This document shows, one piece after another, positions 1 through 6,276 of a stretch of DNA of 7,811 nt. Below the pieces are notes generated by a model that made no database searches, was not told the DNA's origin, and worked only from the letters and a program-made list of their open reading frames with translations. The stretch is from contig JALNWH010000091.1 in the NCBI GenBank assembly GCA_023230985.1, positions 1-7,811 on the forward strand, in the 5' to 3' direction. Source of the stretch: Bacillota bacterium. Its GTDB lineage: Bacteria > Bacillota > Clostridia > Lutisporales > Lutisporaceae. A program made the position numbers and the translations under genes. Position 1 is the stretch's first letter; each line of letters begins with the position of its first letter.

Positions 1-2061
1 ATAATGTTGTTGAGCTAAAATAGTAGTCGGCACCAAAATACATACCTGTTTACCGTCCATAATTGATTTAAAAGCAGCCCTGAGTGCAACTTCTGTTTTA
101 CCATAACCAACGTCACCGCACAGCAATCTGTCCATTACTTTATCCATTTCCATATCTTGCTTTATTTCTTCTATACTGCTTAACTGCCCCGGCGTTTCGT
201 TATAAGGAAACAAGTCTTCAAATTCTTTTTGCCATCTTGTATCACTGGAAAAAGTGAATCCCTTTAATTTTTGCCTTTCTGCATATAGGCCTAATAATTC
301 TATAGCAAGGTCATGAATCGCATTTCTCGCTCTTGCCTTTGTTTTAGCCCACTCTACTCCCGAAAGTCTGTTTACCCTGGGTGCTCTTTCACCACTGATA
401 TATTTTTGTATCAAATCGAATTGATCCGTTGGTATATAAAGCTTATCATTTCCGTAATATCTTATATGCAAATAATCTCCGGTAATATTATTCACCTTTA
501 ATTGTTCTATCCCCATGTATTGACCTATACCATGATGCTCGTGAACAATATAATCTCCTGCTTTCAAATCACTGAAAAATTTAATTTTGCTTCCTTTTTT
601 CTTAGGTATTCTCTTTACAATGGCTCCCAGTAGCTCAGTATCCGTAATTACCGCAAATTTAATAGAAGGGAATTCAAAACCTCCGCTGATATGTCCGTGA
701 GTTATGACCGTTTGTCCATTTTGGATTTTAAAATCCAATCTATCGCTATATATTGCTTCTATTCCAAAATTCCATAACTCTTCCCTGAGCCTTTTCCCTC
801 TTTCACTACCGCCGGCTAAGATTAGGACTTTGTATTTTTTATCCTTTAAAGCTTTAACTTCTTCTATTAAGAAATCTATCTTCCCATGAAAAGGTTGCAT
901 ACCTCTGGATATAAAACCGATGATTTTTTTAGGTTTAAAATCCTTGACAGTCTTTAACAAGGTATTAAAGCATATTAACTGGTTGCCTGATATTTTGCTT
1001 AAAATATCTTCATAAGTAAACCGTGCTTCATATTGTCCCGGCAGTACTTCCCCTTTTTCCAATAAACGCTTAAATTGCTCAGTAAATTGTAGGTTAATAC
1101 TGTCGTATTTTTGCCTTATCCGATTTGGTTCATCGATTGCAATAACAGCATCTTTTATATAATCAAATATACAATAATCTTTGTTTGGGAAATAAGATAT
1201 ATATGATTCTATTCCTTCAAAATATATGTTCTTCCTCATCTTATCAATATCTGATTCGAATTTATCTTCATCTATATTTATTTTTTTATCCTTACCTTCT
1301 TTTAAAATTGCCAACCTTTTCTGTAAAGCATCCTCCAGCTTCTGGGCGCCATTGTTGAAATCCTCCTTTTCAAATAAGATTTCTCTCATTGGCGATAACC
1401 TAATATTGTCAAGTTTCTCCAAAGAACGTTGGCTCTCCAAATCAAAATATCTTATAGAATCTATTTCATCGCCAAATAGCTCAACCCTAAAAGGATAGCT
1501 CTCCGTAGGCAGATAAAAATCAATGATTCCTCCTCTAATGGAAAATTGTCCTTTTCCTTCAATCATATCTACTCTTTCATATCCTGATTCTATAAAGTAT
1601 TCAATAAACTCTATTACAGGCATTACATCACCGACGGTGATTTTTTTAAATTTTGAATTAAAAAAAATCGGGTCGGTAAGCTTTGGCAAAACAGCTTCCA
1701 AGGAAGCACAAATAATAAGCCTTGGTCCTAGGCTACTCAAGGCTTTTATTCTGCTTACCCTTATATCATTACTTTTTGCATCAATTTTATGAAAAATCAT
1801 TTCAGATGAAGGTAAAAAGACTGCTGCATCATAATCAAAAAAGGAAATATCTTTATAAAACTTTTTAGCTAATACATCATTATCCGTTATTATCAAGCAT
1901 GTCCTATTCGTTACTCTACTCAGTGCTGCTATTATCATCGCTTTTTGTACATCGGAAAGACCGTGAGCTTCAGTCACGTCTATTCTGTTTTCGATAGAAT
2001 CTTTTAAGGTTCTAAAACCATCTAAAGATTCTAAAGGTAACATGATACTACCAAAATTCAA
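1..2061 (-). CDS. mfd: Transcription-repair coupling factor Mfd, N-terminal 687 residues (C-terminus cut by window edge)
   Basis: Mfd is a cytoplasmic ATP-dependent DNA translocase that pushes stalled RNA polymerase off damaged DNA and recruits UvrA. The frame is open from a TTG at 2061 to base 1 without a stop. Visible in order: a UvrB-like N-terminal module with RGGIIDFY near residues 176-183 followed by an ELFGDEIDSIR stretch; an RNA-polymerase-interacting domain at about 498-565 (AGDYIVHEHHGIGQYMGIE, DKLYIPTDQ); a linker ending in WQKEFEDLFPY; and the start of the translocase with Walker A GDVGYGKT at 649-656 and VPTTILAQQHY at the edge. Family members are about 1150-1180 residues, so roughly 40% is missing, including the remaining helicase motifs and the C-terminal regulatory domain. 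The TTG start is preferred to an in-frame ATG six codons later because GAGGGAGGGA ends 9 bases before it. It is probably the fourth gene of the glmU operon, 54 bases after pth. Family assignment is very secure; the start is likely but not certain. Confidence 0.96.
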   Translation of the reverse strand, partial: MNFGSIMLPLESLDGFRTLKDSIENRIDVTEAHGLSDVQKAMIIAALSRVTNRTCLIITDNDVLAKKFYKDISFFDYDAAVFLPSSEMIFHKIDAKSNDIRVSRIKALSSLGPRLIICASLEAVLPKLTDPIFFNSKFKKITVGDVMPVIEFIEYFIESGYERVDMIEGKGQFSIRGGIIDFYLPTESYPFRVELFGDEIDSIRYFDLESQRSLEKLDNIRLSPMREILFEKEDFNNGAQKLEDALQKRLAILKEGKDKKINIDEDKFESDIDKMRKNIYFEGIESYISYFPNKDYCIFDYIKDAVIAIDEPNRIRQKYDSINLQFTEQFKRLLEKGEVLPGQYEARFTYEDILSKISGNQLICFNTLLKTVKDFKPKKIIGFISRGMQPFHGKIDFLIEEVKALKDKKYKVLILAGGSERGKRLREELWNFGIEAIYSDRLDFKIQNGQTVITHGHISGGFEFPSIKFAVITDTELLGAIVKRIPKKKGSKIKFFSDLKAGDYIVHEHHGIGQYMGIEQLKVNNITGDYLHIRYYGNDKLYIPTDQFDLIQKYISGERAPRVNRLSGVEWAKTKARARNAIHDLAIELLGLYAERQKLKGFTFSSDTRWQKEFEDLFPYNETPGQLSSIEEIKQDMEMDKVMDRLLCGDVGYGKTEVALRAAFKSIMDGKQVCILVPTTILAQQHY

Positions 2062-2070
2062 TAAGATACT

Positions 2071-2080
2071 TCCCTCCCTC
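2071..2080 (-). promoter_or_regulatory. Ribosome binding site deciding the TTG start of mfd
   Basis: The minus strand reads GAGGGAGGGA here, with 9 bases to the TTG at 2061. The alternative ATG at 2043 would be 27 bases away, which is too far, so the TTG is the likely initiator. Confidence 0.7.
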
Positions 2081-2115
2081 TAAATCATTATATATACATC
2101 TCACATCCCGTAATT

Positions 2116-2673
2116 CTAATTAAATTTATTCATAGCAATATCAATACCGTTTTTTATAATTTCCTCAATAGAAGCTGCGGCTTTTATAACCGCATCCTCC
2201 ATAATAGTAATCTCTTCTTTCAAAAAATTAGAAGTCACATAATCAGCCAAGTCCATATAGGGAGGAGGATTGCCTATACCTATCCTCACTCTGGGAAAAT
2301 CATCTCTATCTAATAAATATATAATTGATTTCATTCCATTATGTGTACCCGAACTGCCTTTAGTTCGGATTCTAATCACTCCGGTGTCTAAATCTACATC
2401 ATCATAGACAACTATTAGCTTATCCATAGGAATCTTATAAAATTCTACTATTTCTGATATACTTTCACCGCTTAAGTTCATATATGTCTGTGGTTTTGCA
2501 AAAACAACTTTTTCCATGCCAATATGGCACTCACCCATGAGTGCCTTGTGTTTTATTTTTTTTACTTTAAATCCATATTTCCCGGATAAATAATCAACCA
2601 CCATAAAACCTATATTATGCCTATTACCTGCATATTTTTTACCCGGATTCCCCAAACCAACTACAATATACAT
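2116..2673 (-). CDS. pth: Peptidyl-tRNA hydrolase
   Basis: Pth cleaves the ester bond of peptidyl-tRNAs dropped from ribosomes and so recycles tRNA; it acts as a soluble monomer. The 185-residue length is normal for the bacterial Pth family. Family landmarks are present: VGLGNPG at 5-11 with Asn9, RHNIGF at 18-23 with the catalytic His19 (His20 in E. coli), KPQTYMNLSG at 60-69 with Met65/Asn66, VVYDDVDL at 88-95 with Asp91 (equivalent to E. coli Asp93), and GSSGTHNGMKSI at 106-117 with His111 and Asn112. The ATG is preceded by AGGAAG about 8 bases upstream. It sits between prs and mfd, as spoVC (the Bacillus name for pth) does, and is probably co-transcribed with both; no terminator is visible on either side. 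The ctc/rplY and fin genes that flank it in B. subtilis are absent. Confidence 0.98.
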   Translation of the reverse strand: MYIVVGLGNPGKKYAGNRHNIGFMVVDYLSGKYGFKVKKIKHKALMGECHIGMEKVVFAKPQTYMNLSGESISEIVEFYKIPMDKLIVVYDDVDLDTGVIRIRTKGSSGTHNGMKSIIYLLDRDDFPRVRIGIGNPPPYMDLADYVTSNFLKEEITIMEDAVIKAAASIEEIIKNGIDIAMNKFN

Positions 2674-2750
2674 TTTTGCTTCTTCCTATACCAATTCTCG
2701 TAATTAAATCCAAGATAACTATAATAACTTTAACAATCCACTGACTTCTA

Positions 2751-3701
2751 TCAGTCAAATAATTTACTTACAGACAAGCCCTCATAAATTCTGTGAATTG
2801 CTTCTGCAAAAAGAGGAGCCACTGAAAGCACGTTAATCTTACTGCAGTTTTTATCCTTTGGCAAAGGAATTGAATCAGTAACCACTAGTTCTTTTATCAC
2901 AGATTCTTCAATTATATCAAAGGCAGGTCCTGATAAAACCGGGTGAGTACATGCTACATACACATCTCTAGCACCCATATCCATCAATACCTTAGCCGCA
3001 TTAGCTACGGATCCCCCGGTATCAACCATATCGTCAATAATAATACAATTTCTATTTTTAATATCACCTATAACGTTCACTACTTCAGCTATATTTGCTC
3101 TCGGCCTTCTTTTATCTACAATAGCCAAAGGAGCAGCATTTAATCTGGATGCCAATGATCTCGCTCTCGAAACTCCTCCTACATCAGGAGACACAACAGT
3201 AACGCTATCCAAGGATTTTTCTCTGTAATATGCTGCTATTATAGGTATGGCATATAAATTATCAACGGGTATATCAAAAAAGCCTTGAATTTGAGGTGCG
3301 TGCAAGTCCATTGTCAGCACTCTATCGGCCCCTGAAACAGTAATCAAATCTGCTACCAGTTTTGCAGTAATAGGCTCTCTTGGCTTTGATTTTCTATCCT
3401 GTCTGGAGTAACCATAGAAAGGTATCACAGCCGTAATCCTATGTGCAGAAGCTCTCTTTAATGCATCTATCATGATCAATAGTTCCATCATATTATCATT
3501 TACAGGCGAACTCGTCGATTGTATAAGAAAGACATCCATTCCCCTTACGGATTCATTAATGTTTACACTTATCTCACCGTTACTAAAAGTACCTACTTGT
3601 GAGTCTCCCACCGGTATACCTAAAATATCCGCAATTTTTTTTGCTAATGCCTTATTAGCATTACAGTGAAAAACTCTAATACATTCATCATGAGTTAACA
3701 T
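2751..3701 (-). CDS. prs: Ribose-phosphate pyrophosphokinase (PRPP synthetase)
   Basis: Prs transfers pyrophosphate from ATP to ribose 5-phosphate, giving PRPP for purine, pyrimidine, histidine, tryptophan and NAD synthesis. The 316-residue length fits class I bacterial enzymes, which work as hexamers. Visible motifs are GTFSNGEISVNINESVRG (37-54), FYGYSRQDRK (95-104, ATP loop), TMDLHAPQIQGFFD (130-143, with the metal-binding His134), VVSPDVGGVSRAR (169-181), the catalytic flexible-loop Lys and Arg in VDKRRPR (195-201), and the PRPP/ribose-phosphate loop IIDDMVDTGGS (221-231). The C-terminal TDSIPLP stretch (275-281) is also typical. The ATG is preceded by AGGGGG with 7 bases spacing. It lies 24 bases after glmU, so co-transcription is very likely, and 77 bases before pth. 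No key residue appears to be missing. Confidence 0.98.
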   Translation of the reverse strand: MLTHDECIRVFHCNANKALAKKIADILGIPVGDSQVGTFSNGEISVNINESVRGMDVFLIQSTSSPVNDNMMELLIMIDALKRASAHRITAVIPFYGYSRQDRKSKPREPITAKLVADLITVSGADRVLTMDLHAPQIQGFFDIPVDNLYAIPIIAAYYREKSLDSVTVVSPDVGGVSRARSLASRLNAAPLAIVDKRRPRANIAEVVNVIGDIKNRNCIIIDDMVDTGGSVANAAKVLMDMGARDVYVACTHPVLSGPAFDIIEESVIKELVVTDSIPLPKDKNCSKINVLSVAPLFAEAIHRIYEGLSVSKLFD

Positions 3702-3725
3702 TTTTAAACCCCCTAAAAATTATGT

Positions 3726-5099
3726 TTATTTTAATAAGCCTTTTCTTTTGACCCATCCGGCTATATTTTCTTGTTTTGCTCTTCCTACAGCTAAGTCAGT
3801 ATCGGGAACGTCTTTAGTTACTGTTGTCCCGGCAGCGACATAAGAATTTTTTCCAACTGTGACCGGTGCGATTAGATTAGTATTACAACCTATAAAACAA
3901 TTATCTTCAAGCACTGTTCTATGCTTTTCTTTACCATCATAATTTACAAACACAACACCACAGCCTATATTTACGTTTTCACCTACGTCCCCATCTCCGA
4001 TATAAGTAAGATGTGAAGCCTTTGAATTATCTCCAAAGATTGAGTTTTTCATTTCAACAAAATCACCTATCTTCACGTTTTTACCGATTACATTACCGGG
4101 TCTTAAGTTTGCATAGGGGCCTATACAGGTGCCATCATCTATTTTGCTTTCTACTACCACGGAATTTTTAATCTTTACATTTTTACCTATTTGGCTGCTT
4201 ATTATATGAGTGTTTGGCCCTATAACTGAATCCTCCTTAATACTCGTGTGGCCGGATATTATACACCCCGGTAAGATTGTCACATCATTTTCTAATTGAA
4301 CCGTATGATCGATATAAGTATTTATAGGATCTACTATGGTGACACCTTTTAACATATGAGATTCGTTAATCTTTTGTCTCGTGAAAGCCTCGGCTTGGCT
4401 CAATTGCAATCTGTTATTTACTCCCATGACTTCCCTGGAATTATCAATTAAAAATCCTCCGACTTTTAAATCTTTATTACTAAATATTTTAATAATTTCA
4501 GTAATATAATACTCACCTTGGTCATTATCATTATTTAAAAGTTTTAAAAATTTTTTTAATAAAACTCCTTCGAATAAGTAAATGCCGGAATTAATTTCTG
4601 AAATTTCTTTTTGATTAGAATTAGTATCCCTTTCTTCTACTATGTTAATTATATTTCCATCACTATCTCTTATTATTCTTCCATACCCATATGGATTCTC
4701 AAACTTAGCTGTTAATACAGTAGCTTGATTTCGCTCTGCTATATGAAACTTATACATATTTTTAAGAGTTTCAGCTTGCAATAAAGGTGTATCCCCGCAT
4801 AATAAAAAAACTGTACCATCCTTTATAAATTCCTCAGCTTGCATAACCGCATGGCCTGTACCCAATTGCTTTTCCTGATTTACAAACTTCAGTCCTTGCA
4901 ATTTCTTTCGTACTTCATCTCCACCATGTCCTGTAACAACAATAATTTCGCTAACTCCAGCCAATCTTGCAGCATTGCATACATGTTCTACCATTGTTAT
5001 TCCGCAAATCTCATGCAACACTTTTGGTTTCTTTGAGTACATTCTTTTACCTTCGCCTGCAGCTAGTATGACCCCTTGTAAATTAGATATACTATTCAA
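3726..5099 (-). CDS. glmU: Bifunctional UDP-GlcNAc pyrophosphorylase / glucosamine-1-phosphate N-acetyltransferase
   Basis: GlmU acetylates glucosamine 1-phosphate with acetyl-CoA and then uridylylates it, giving UDP-GlcNAc for peptidoglycan and other cell-wall polymers. The 457 residues match the family length. The N-terminal Rossmann-like uridyltransferase shows LAAGEGKRMYSKKPKVLH (12-29), QLGTGHAV (78-85), CGDTPLL (101-107) and GVNNR (226-230). The C-terminal left-handed beta-helix of hexapeptide repeats runs from about 255 to 440. Its acetyltransferase residues fall at the E. coli numbers: Arg333 in LRPG, Lys351, His363, Tyr366, Asn377, Asn386 and Lys392. The start codon is TTG, chosen because GAGGTGAT ends 3 bases upstream and the next in-frame ATG (residue 20) would remove the nucleotide-binding loop. 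It heads the probable glmU-prs-pth-mfd operon; the preceding gene ends at a terminator, so glmU should have its own promoter, which I could not place confidently. Confidence 0.98.
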   Translation of the reverse strand: MNSISNLQGVILAAGEGKRMYSKKPKVLHEICGITMVEHVCNAARLAGVSEIIVVTGHGGDEVRKKLQGLKFVNQEKQLGTGHAVMQAEEFIKDGTVFLLCGDTPLLQAETLKNMYKFHIAERNQATVLTAKFENPYGYGRIIRDSDGNIINIVEERDTNSNQKEISEINSGIYLFEGVLLKKFLKLLNNDNDQGEYYITEIIKIFSNKDLKVGGFLIDNSREVMGVNNRLQLSQAEAFTRQKINESHMLKGVTIVDPINTYIDHTVQLENDVTILPGCIISGHTSIKEDSVIGPNTHIISSQIGKNVKIKNSVVVESKIDDGTCIGPYANLRPGNVIGKNVKIGDFVEMKNSIFGDNSKASHLTYIGDGDVGENVNIGCGVVFVNYDGKEKHRTVLEDNCFIGCNTNLIAPVTVGKNSYVAAGTTVTKDVPDTDLAVGRAKQENIAGWVKRKGLLK

Positions 5100-5102
5100 A
5101 TT

Positions 5103-5110
5103 ATCACCTC
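5103..5110 (-). promoter_or_regulatory. Ribosome binding site deciding the TTG start of glmU
   Basis: The minus strand reads GAGGTGAT, an 8-base match to the 16S anti-Shine-Dalgarno complement, 3 bases before TTG. Counted from the AGG core the distance is about 7 bases, which is a normal spacing. No ATG lies nearby in frame. Confidence 0.75.
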
Positions 5111-5224
5111 TAACAGCAATCTTATTCTAAAACAAAACAATATTATTGGGACTCCGCACTCTTTATTTTATCATAACCTAATTTTTAAAAAAAGTTATTT
5201 ATATTTTTATAGTCAATAAACCAT

Positions 5225-5252
5225 AAAAAAAAGCCGGATTTCATTTTCCGGC
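5225..5252 (-). terminator. Rho-independent terminator of the 76-residue gene
   Basis: On the minus strand a 6-bp stem GCCGGA/TCCGGC with an 8-base loop is followed directly by eight T residues. It begins 9 bases after the stop codon of the small gene. It separates that gene from glmU, implying an independent promoter for glmU or controlled read-through. Confidence 0.9.
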
Positions 5253-5261
5253 ATTTACATA

Positions 5262-5492
5262 TCATTCGTCTTCCGCATACCACTCTTTCATACACCAATC
5301 TGTTGACAAATCCCATGGATGTACTTTTTCATTTAACATAACATCTTGATAATTAGTTGCATTATTCATAGCCATCATATGCAAAATAGGACATTTATAC
5401 ATTCCCCATTGAAATATAGGGCAATTCATCATAGGGCAATCCATGTACTGCAAATTCATTTCATCCGTTTCCATTAGCTTCATATCTTCCAT
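5262..5492 (-). CDS. Unrecognised 76-residue Met/Cys-rich protein
   Basis: I do not recognise the family. The gene looks real: its ATG is preceded by a strong GGGAGGT site 6 bases upstream and it ends 9 bases before a canonical terminator. The protein has 13 Met in 76 residues (about 17%) and four Cys at 19, 24, 34 and 67. A central segment, residues 17-42, has the three-fold pattern CPMMN-CPIFQ-CPILHMM. The ends are acidic, the C-terminal part is Trp/Tyr-containing (HPW, DWCMKEWY), and there is no signal peptide or transmembrane helix. Cys-Pro pairs with clustered Met could bind a metal such as Cu(I), Fe or Zn, or form disulfides as in small coat-like proteins of spore formers; both are inference only. 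The position between spoVG and glmU is not the Bacillus arrangement. No convincing promoter was found in the 76 bases between the spoVG terminator and this gene. Confidence 0.82.
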   Translation of the reverse strand: MEDMKLMETDEMNLQYMDCPMMNCPIFQWGMYKCPILHMMAMNNATNYQDVMLNEKVHPWDLSTDWCMKEWYAEDE

Positions 5493-5568
5493 TGATTAAC
5501 CTCCCATTTGTTTATGCCACTAATATATATATTCGAATTAAATGTGATATGATACCCTGATTGAATGC

Positions 5569-5598
5569 AAAAAGTCCCTTCTCTGATTAAGAAGGGAC
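5569..5598 (-). terminator. Rho-independent terminator of spoVG
   Basis: On the minus strand a perfect 9-bp stem, GTCCCTTCT/AGAAGGGAC, encloses a 7-base loop and is followed by five T residues. It starts 12 bases after the spoVG stop codon, so spoVG is probably transcribed mostly as a single-gene message. Confidence 0.93.
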
Positions 5599-5610
5599 CT
5601 TTAAAATAAA

Positions 5611-5874
5611 TTATTCTACATCTTTAACTTTTTCGTATTCCGCTAAAATTGCCGTTTGAATCCGTTCTCTAGTAGGAGAATTAATAGGATGAGCTATATC
5701 CTTAAACTCTCCATCGGGTGTCTTTCTACTGGGCATTGCAATAAATAAATTTTCTTGTCCTTCTATAACTTTAATATCGTGTACTACAAATTCATTATCA
5801 AAAGTAACTGAAACCACTGCCTTCATTTTTCCTTCTGTGTTAATCTTCCTGATCCTAACATCAGTAATATCCAT
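5611..5874 (-). CDS. spoVG: Septation/sporulation regulator SpoVG
   Basis: SpoVG is a small nucleic-acid-binding regulator, needed for normal cortex formation and septation control in Bacillus and acting on virulence and envelope genes in other Firmicutes. The 87-residue protein carries the family signature along nearly its whole length: MDITDVRIRKIN at 1-12, EFVVHDIKVIEG at 28-39, and FIAMPSRKTPDGEFKDIAHP at 44-63 continuing to an INSPTRERIQ helix. A longer reading from 5925 would add 17 residues, but the ATG at 5874 is chosen: the family begins M-x-[VI]-TDVR, an AAGGTGGTGA ribosome site lies 5 bases upstream, and the upstream ATG lies at the predicted transcription start. A SigH-type promoter precedes it and a strong terminator follows. 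It is divergent from murC; purR and yabJ, its neighbours in B. subtilis, are not here. Confidence 0.97.
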   Translation of the reverse strand: MDITDVRIRKINTEGKMKAVVSVTFDNEFVVHDIKVIEGQENLFIAMPSRKTPDGEFKDIAHPINSPTRERIQTAILAEYEKVKDVE

Positions 5875-5930
5875 ATTGCTCACCACCTTCCTGTCCAACA
5901 CAAAGCCAATAAAAGTTGAATACATAAAGT

Positions 5931-5957
5931 ATTCGCCATAAATTAAATATATCCTTC
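5931..5957 (-). promoter_or_regulatory. SigH-type promoter of spoVG
   Basis: On the minus strand GAAGGATAT (5957-5949) and GGCGAAT (5937-5931) are separated by 11 bases. Both boxes and the spacing agree fully with the B. subtilis SigH consensus RNAGGAWWW-N11-12-RNNGAAT. The predicted start near 5924 gives a leader of about 50 bases before the ATG. B. subtilis spoVG is a classical SigH-dependent gene, which supports the call; direct proof of SigH use here is lacking. Confidence 0.85.
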
Positions 5958-6197
5958 TTTTTTATTGGGAATTTTCAGAAAATATGCATAACTTTTCACC
6001 AATATTATAATTTCACATATAATTATAATACCGCTATATTTTTATAAACAGTTTTTTAAAGTATATTGTAACTAAATGCAAGGTATTTATTCATGTAGTA
6101 AACAAACTGTAAATCATCTTAGATAATATAATGCTATTTGAAAATATTAAAAACAAGTATCATGTACAGGTCAATTATTAAGGTTATAATAATAATA

Positions 6198-6226
6198 TGG
6201 ATATTTTAGTTGGTTTGAATTATACT
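6198..6226 (+). promoter_or_regulatory. Candidate SigA promoter of murC
   Basis: TGGATA (6198-6203, four of six to TTGACA) and TATACT (6221-6226, five of six to TATAAT) are 17 bases apart. A start near 6233 would give a leader of about 44 bases with the ribosome site inside it. A perfect TATAAT at 6185-6190 lacks a good -35 box at the right distance. In DNA this AT-rich, chance matches are common. Confidence 0.4.
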
Positions 6227-6262
6227 AGGTTTTATATACCATAATTTTTATAAATAATAGAT

Positions 6263-6267
6263 AGGAG
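6263..6267 (+). promoter_or_regulatory. Ribosome binding site deciding the GTG start of murC
   Basis: AGGAG lies 9 bases before the GTG at 6277. No in-frame ATG occurs before the N-terminal glycine-rich UDP-binding loop, so the GTG is the only start that keeps this loop with proper spacing. Confidence 0.75.
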
Positions 6268-6276
6268 TGCAATAGA

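Larger units (their letters stand above)
5958..6276. other. AT-rich divergent spacer between spoVG and murC
   Basis: This stretch upstream of the spoVG promoter is extremely AT-rich and has no credible coding frame. It holds the probable murC promoter and ribosome site near its right end. A 7-base inverted pair (ACAGTTT near 6048, AAACTGT near 6105) lies about 50 bases apart and is probably chance. In Bacillus the AT-rich DNA upstream of spoVG is bound by AbrB; similar binding here is only a guess. I see no riboswitch, T-box or small RNA that I can support. Confidence 0.6.

Noticed and set aside
313..1792. Four plus-strand frames of 61-90 codons (313-501, 704-889, 1226-1498, 1523-1792).
   Set aside because: They are antisense to the well-conserved mfd frame, have low-complexity Ser/Leu/Phe/Ile-rich translations, and lack family features.
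2740..2755. A short hairpin ACTGA/TCAGT over the prs stop codon.
   Set aside because: The 5-bp stem has no T-run on the transcribed strand, so it is not a terminator and is probably chance.
2943..5036. Plus-strand frames of about 65 codons at 2943-3143, 3472-3669 and 4839-5036.
   Set aside because: They lie antisense inside prs and glmU, whose motifs are intact across these stretches.
5170..5216. A promoter for glmU built from TTGACT (5216-5211) and TATGAT (5175-5170) on the minus strand.
   Set aside because: The two boxes are about 35 bases apart, double the usual distance, and neither has a good partner at 16-18 bases.
5493..5568. A sporulation sigma-E-like -10 (CATAAACA) before the 76-residue gene.
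   Set aside because: No matching -35 lies at 13-15 bases, and the implied RNA start would fall inside the ribosome binding site.
5875..5925. A 17-residue N-terminal extension of SpoVG starting at the ATG at 5925.
   Set aside because: The extension is unlike the family, which starts M-x-[VI]-TDVR. The ribosome site sits directly before the inner ATG, and the outer ATG lies at the predicted transcription start.
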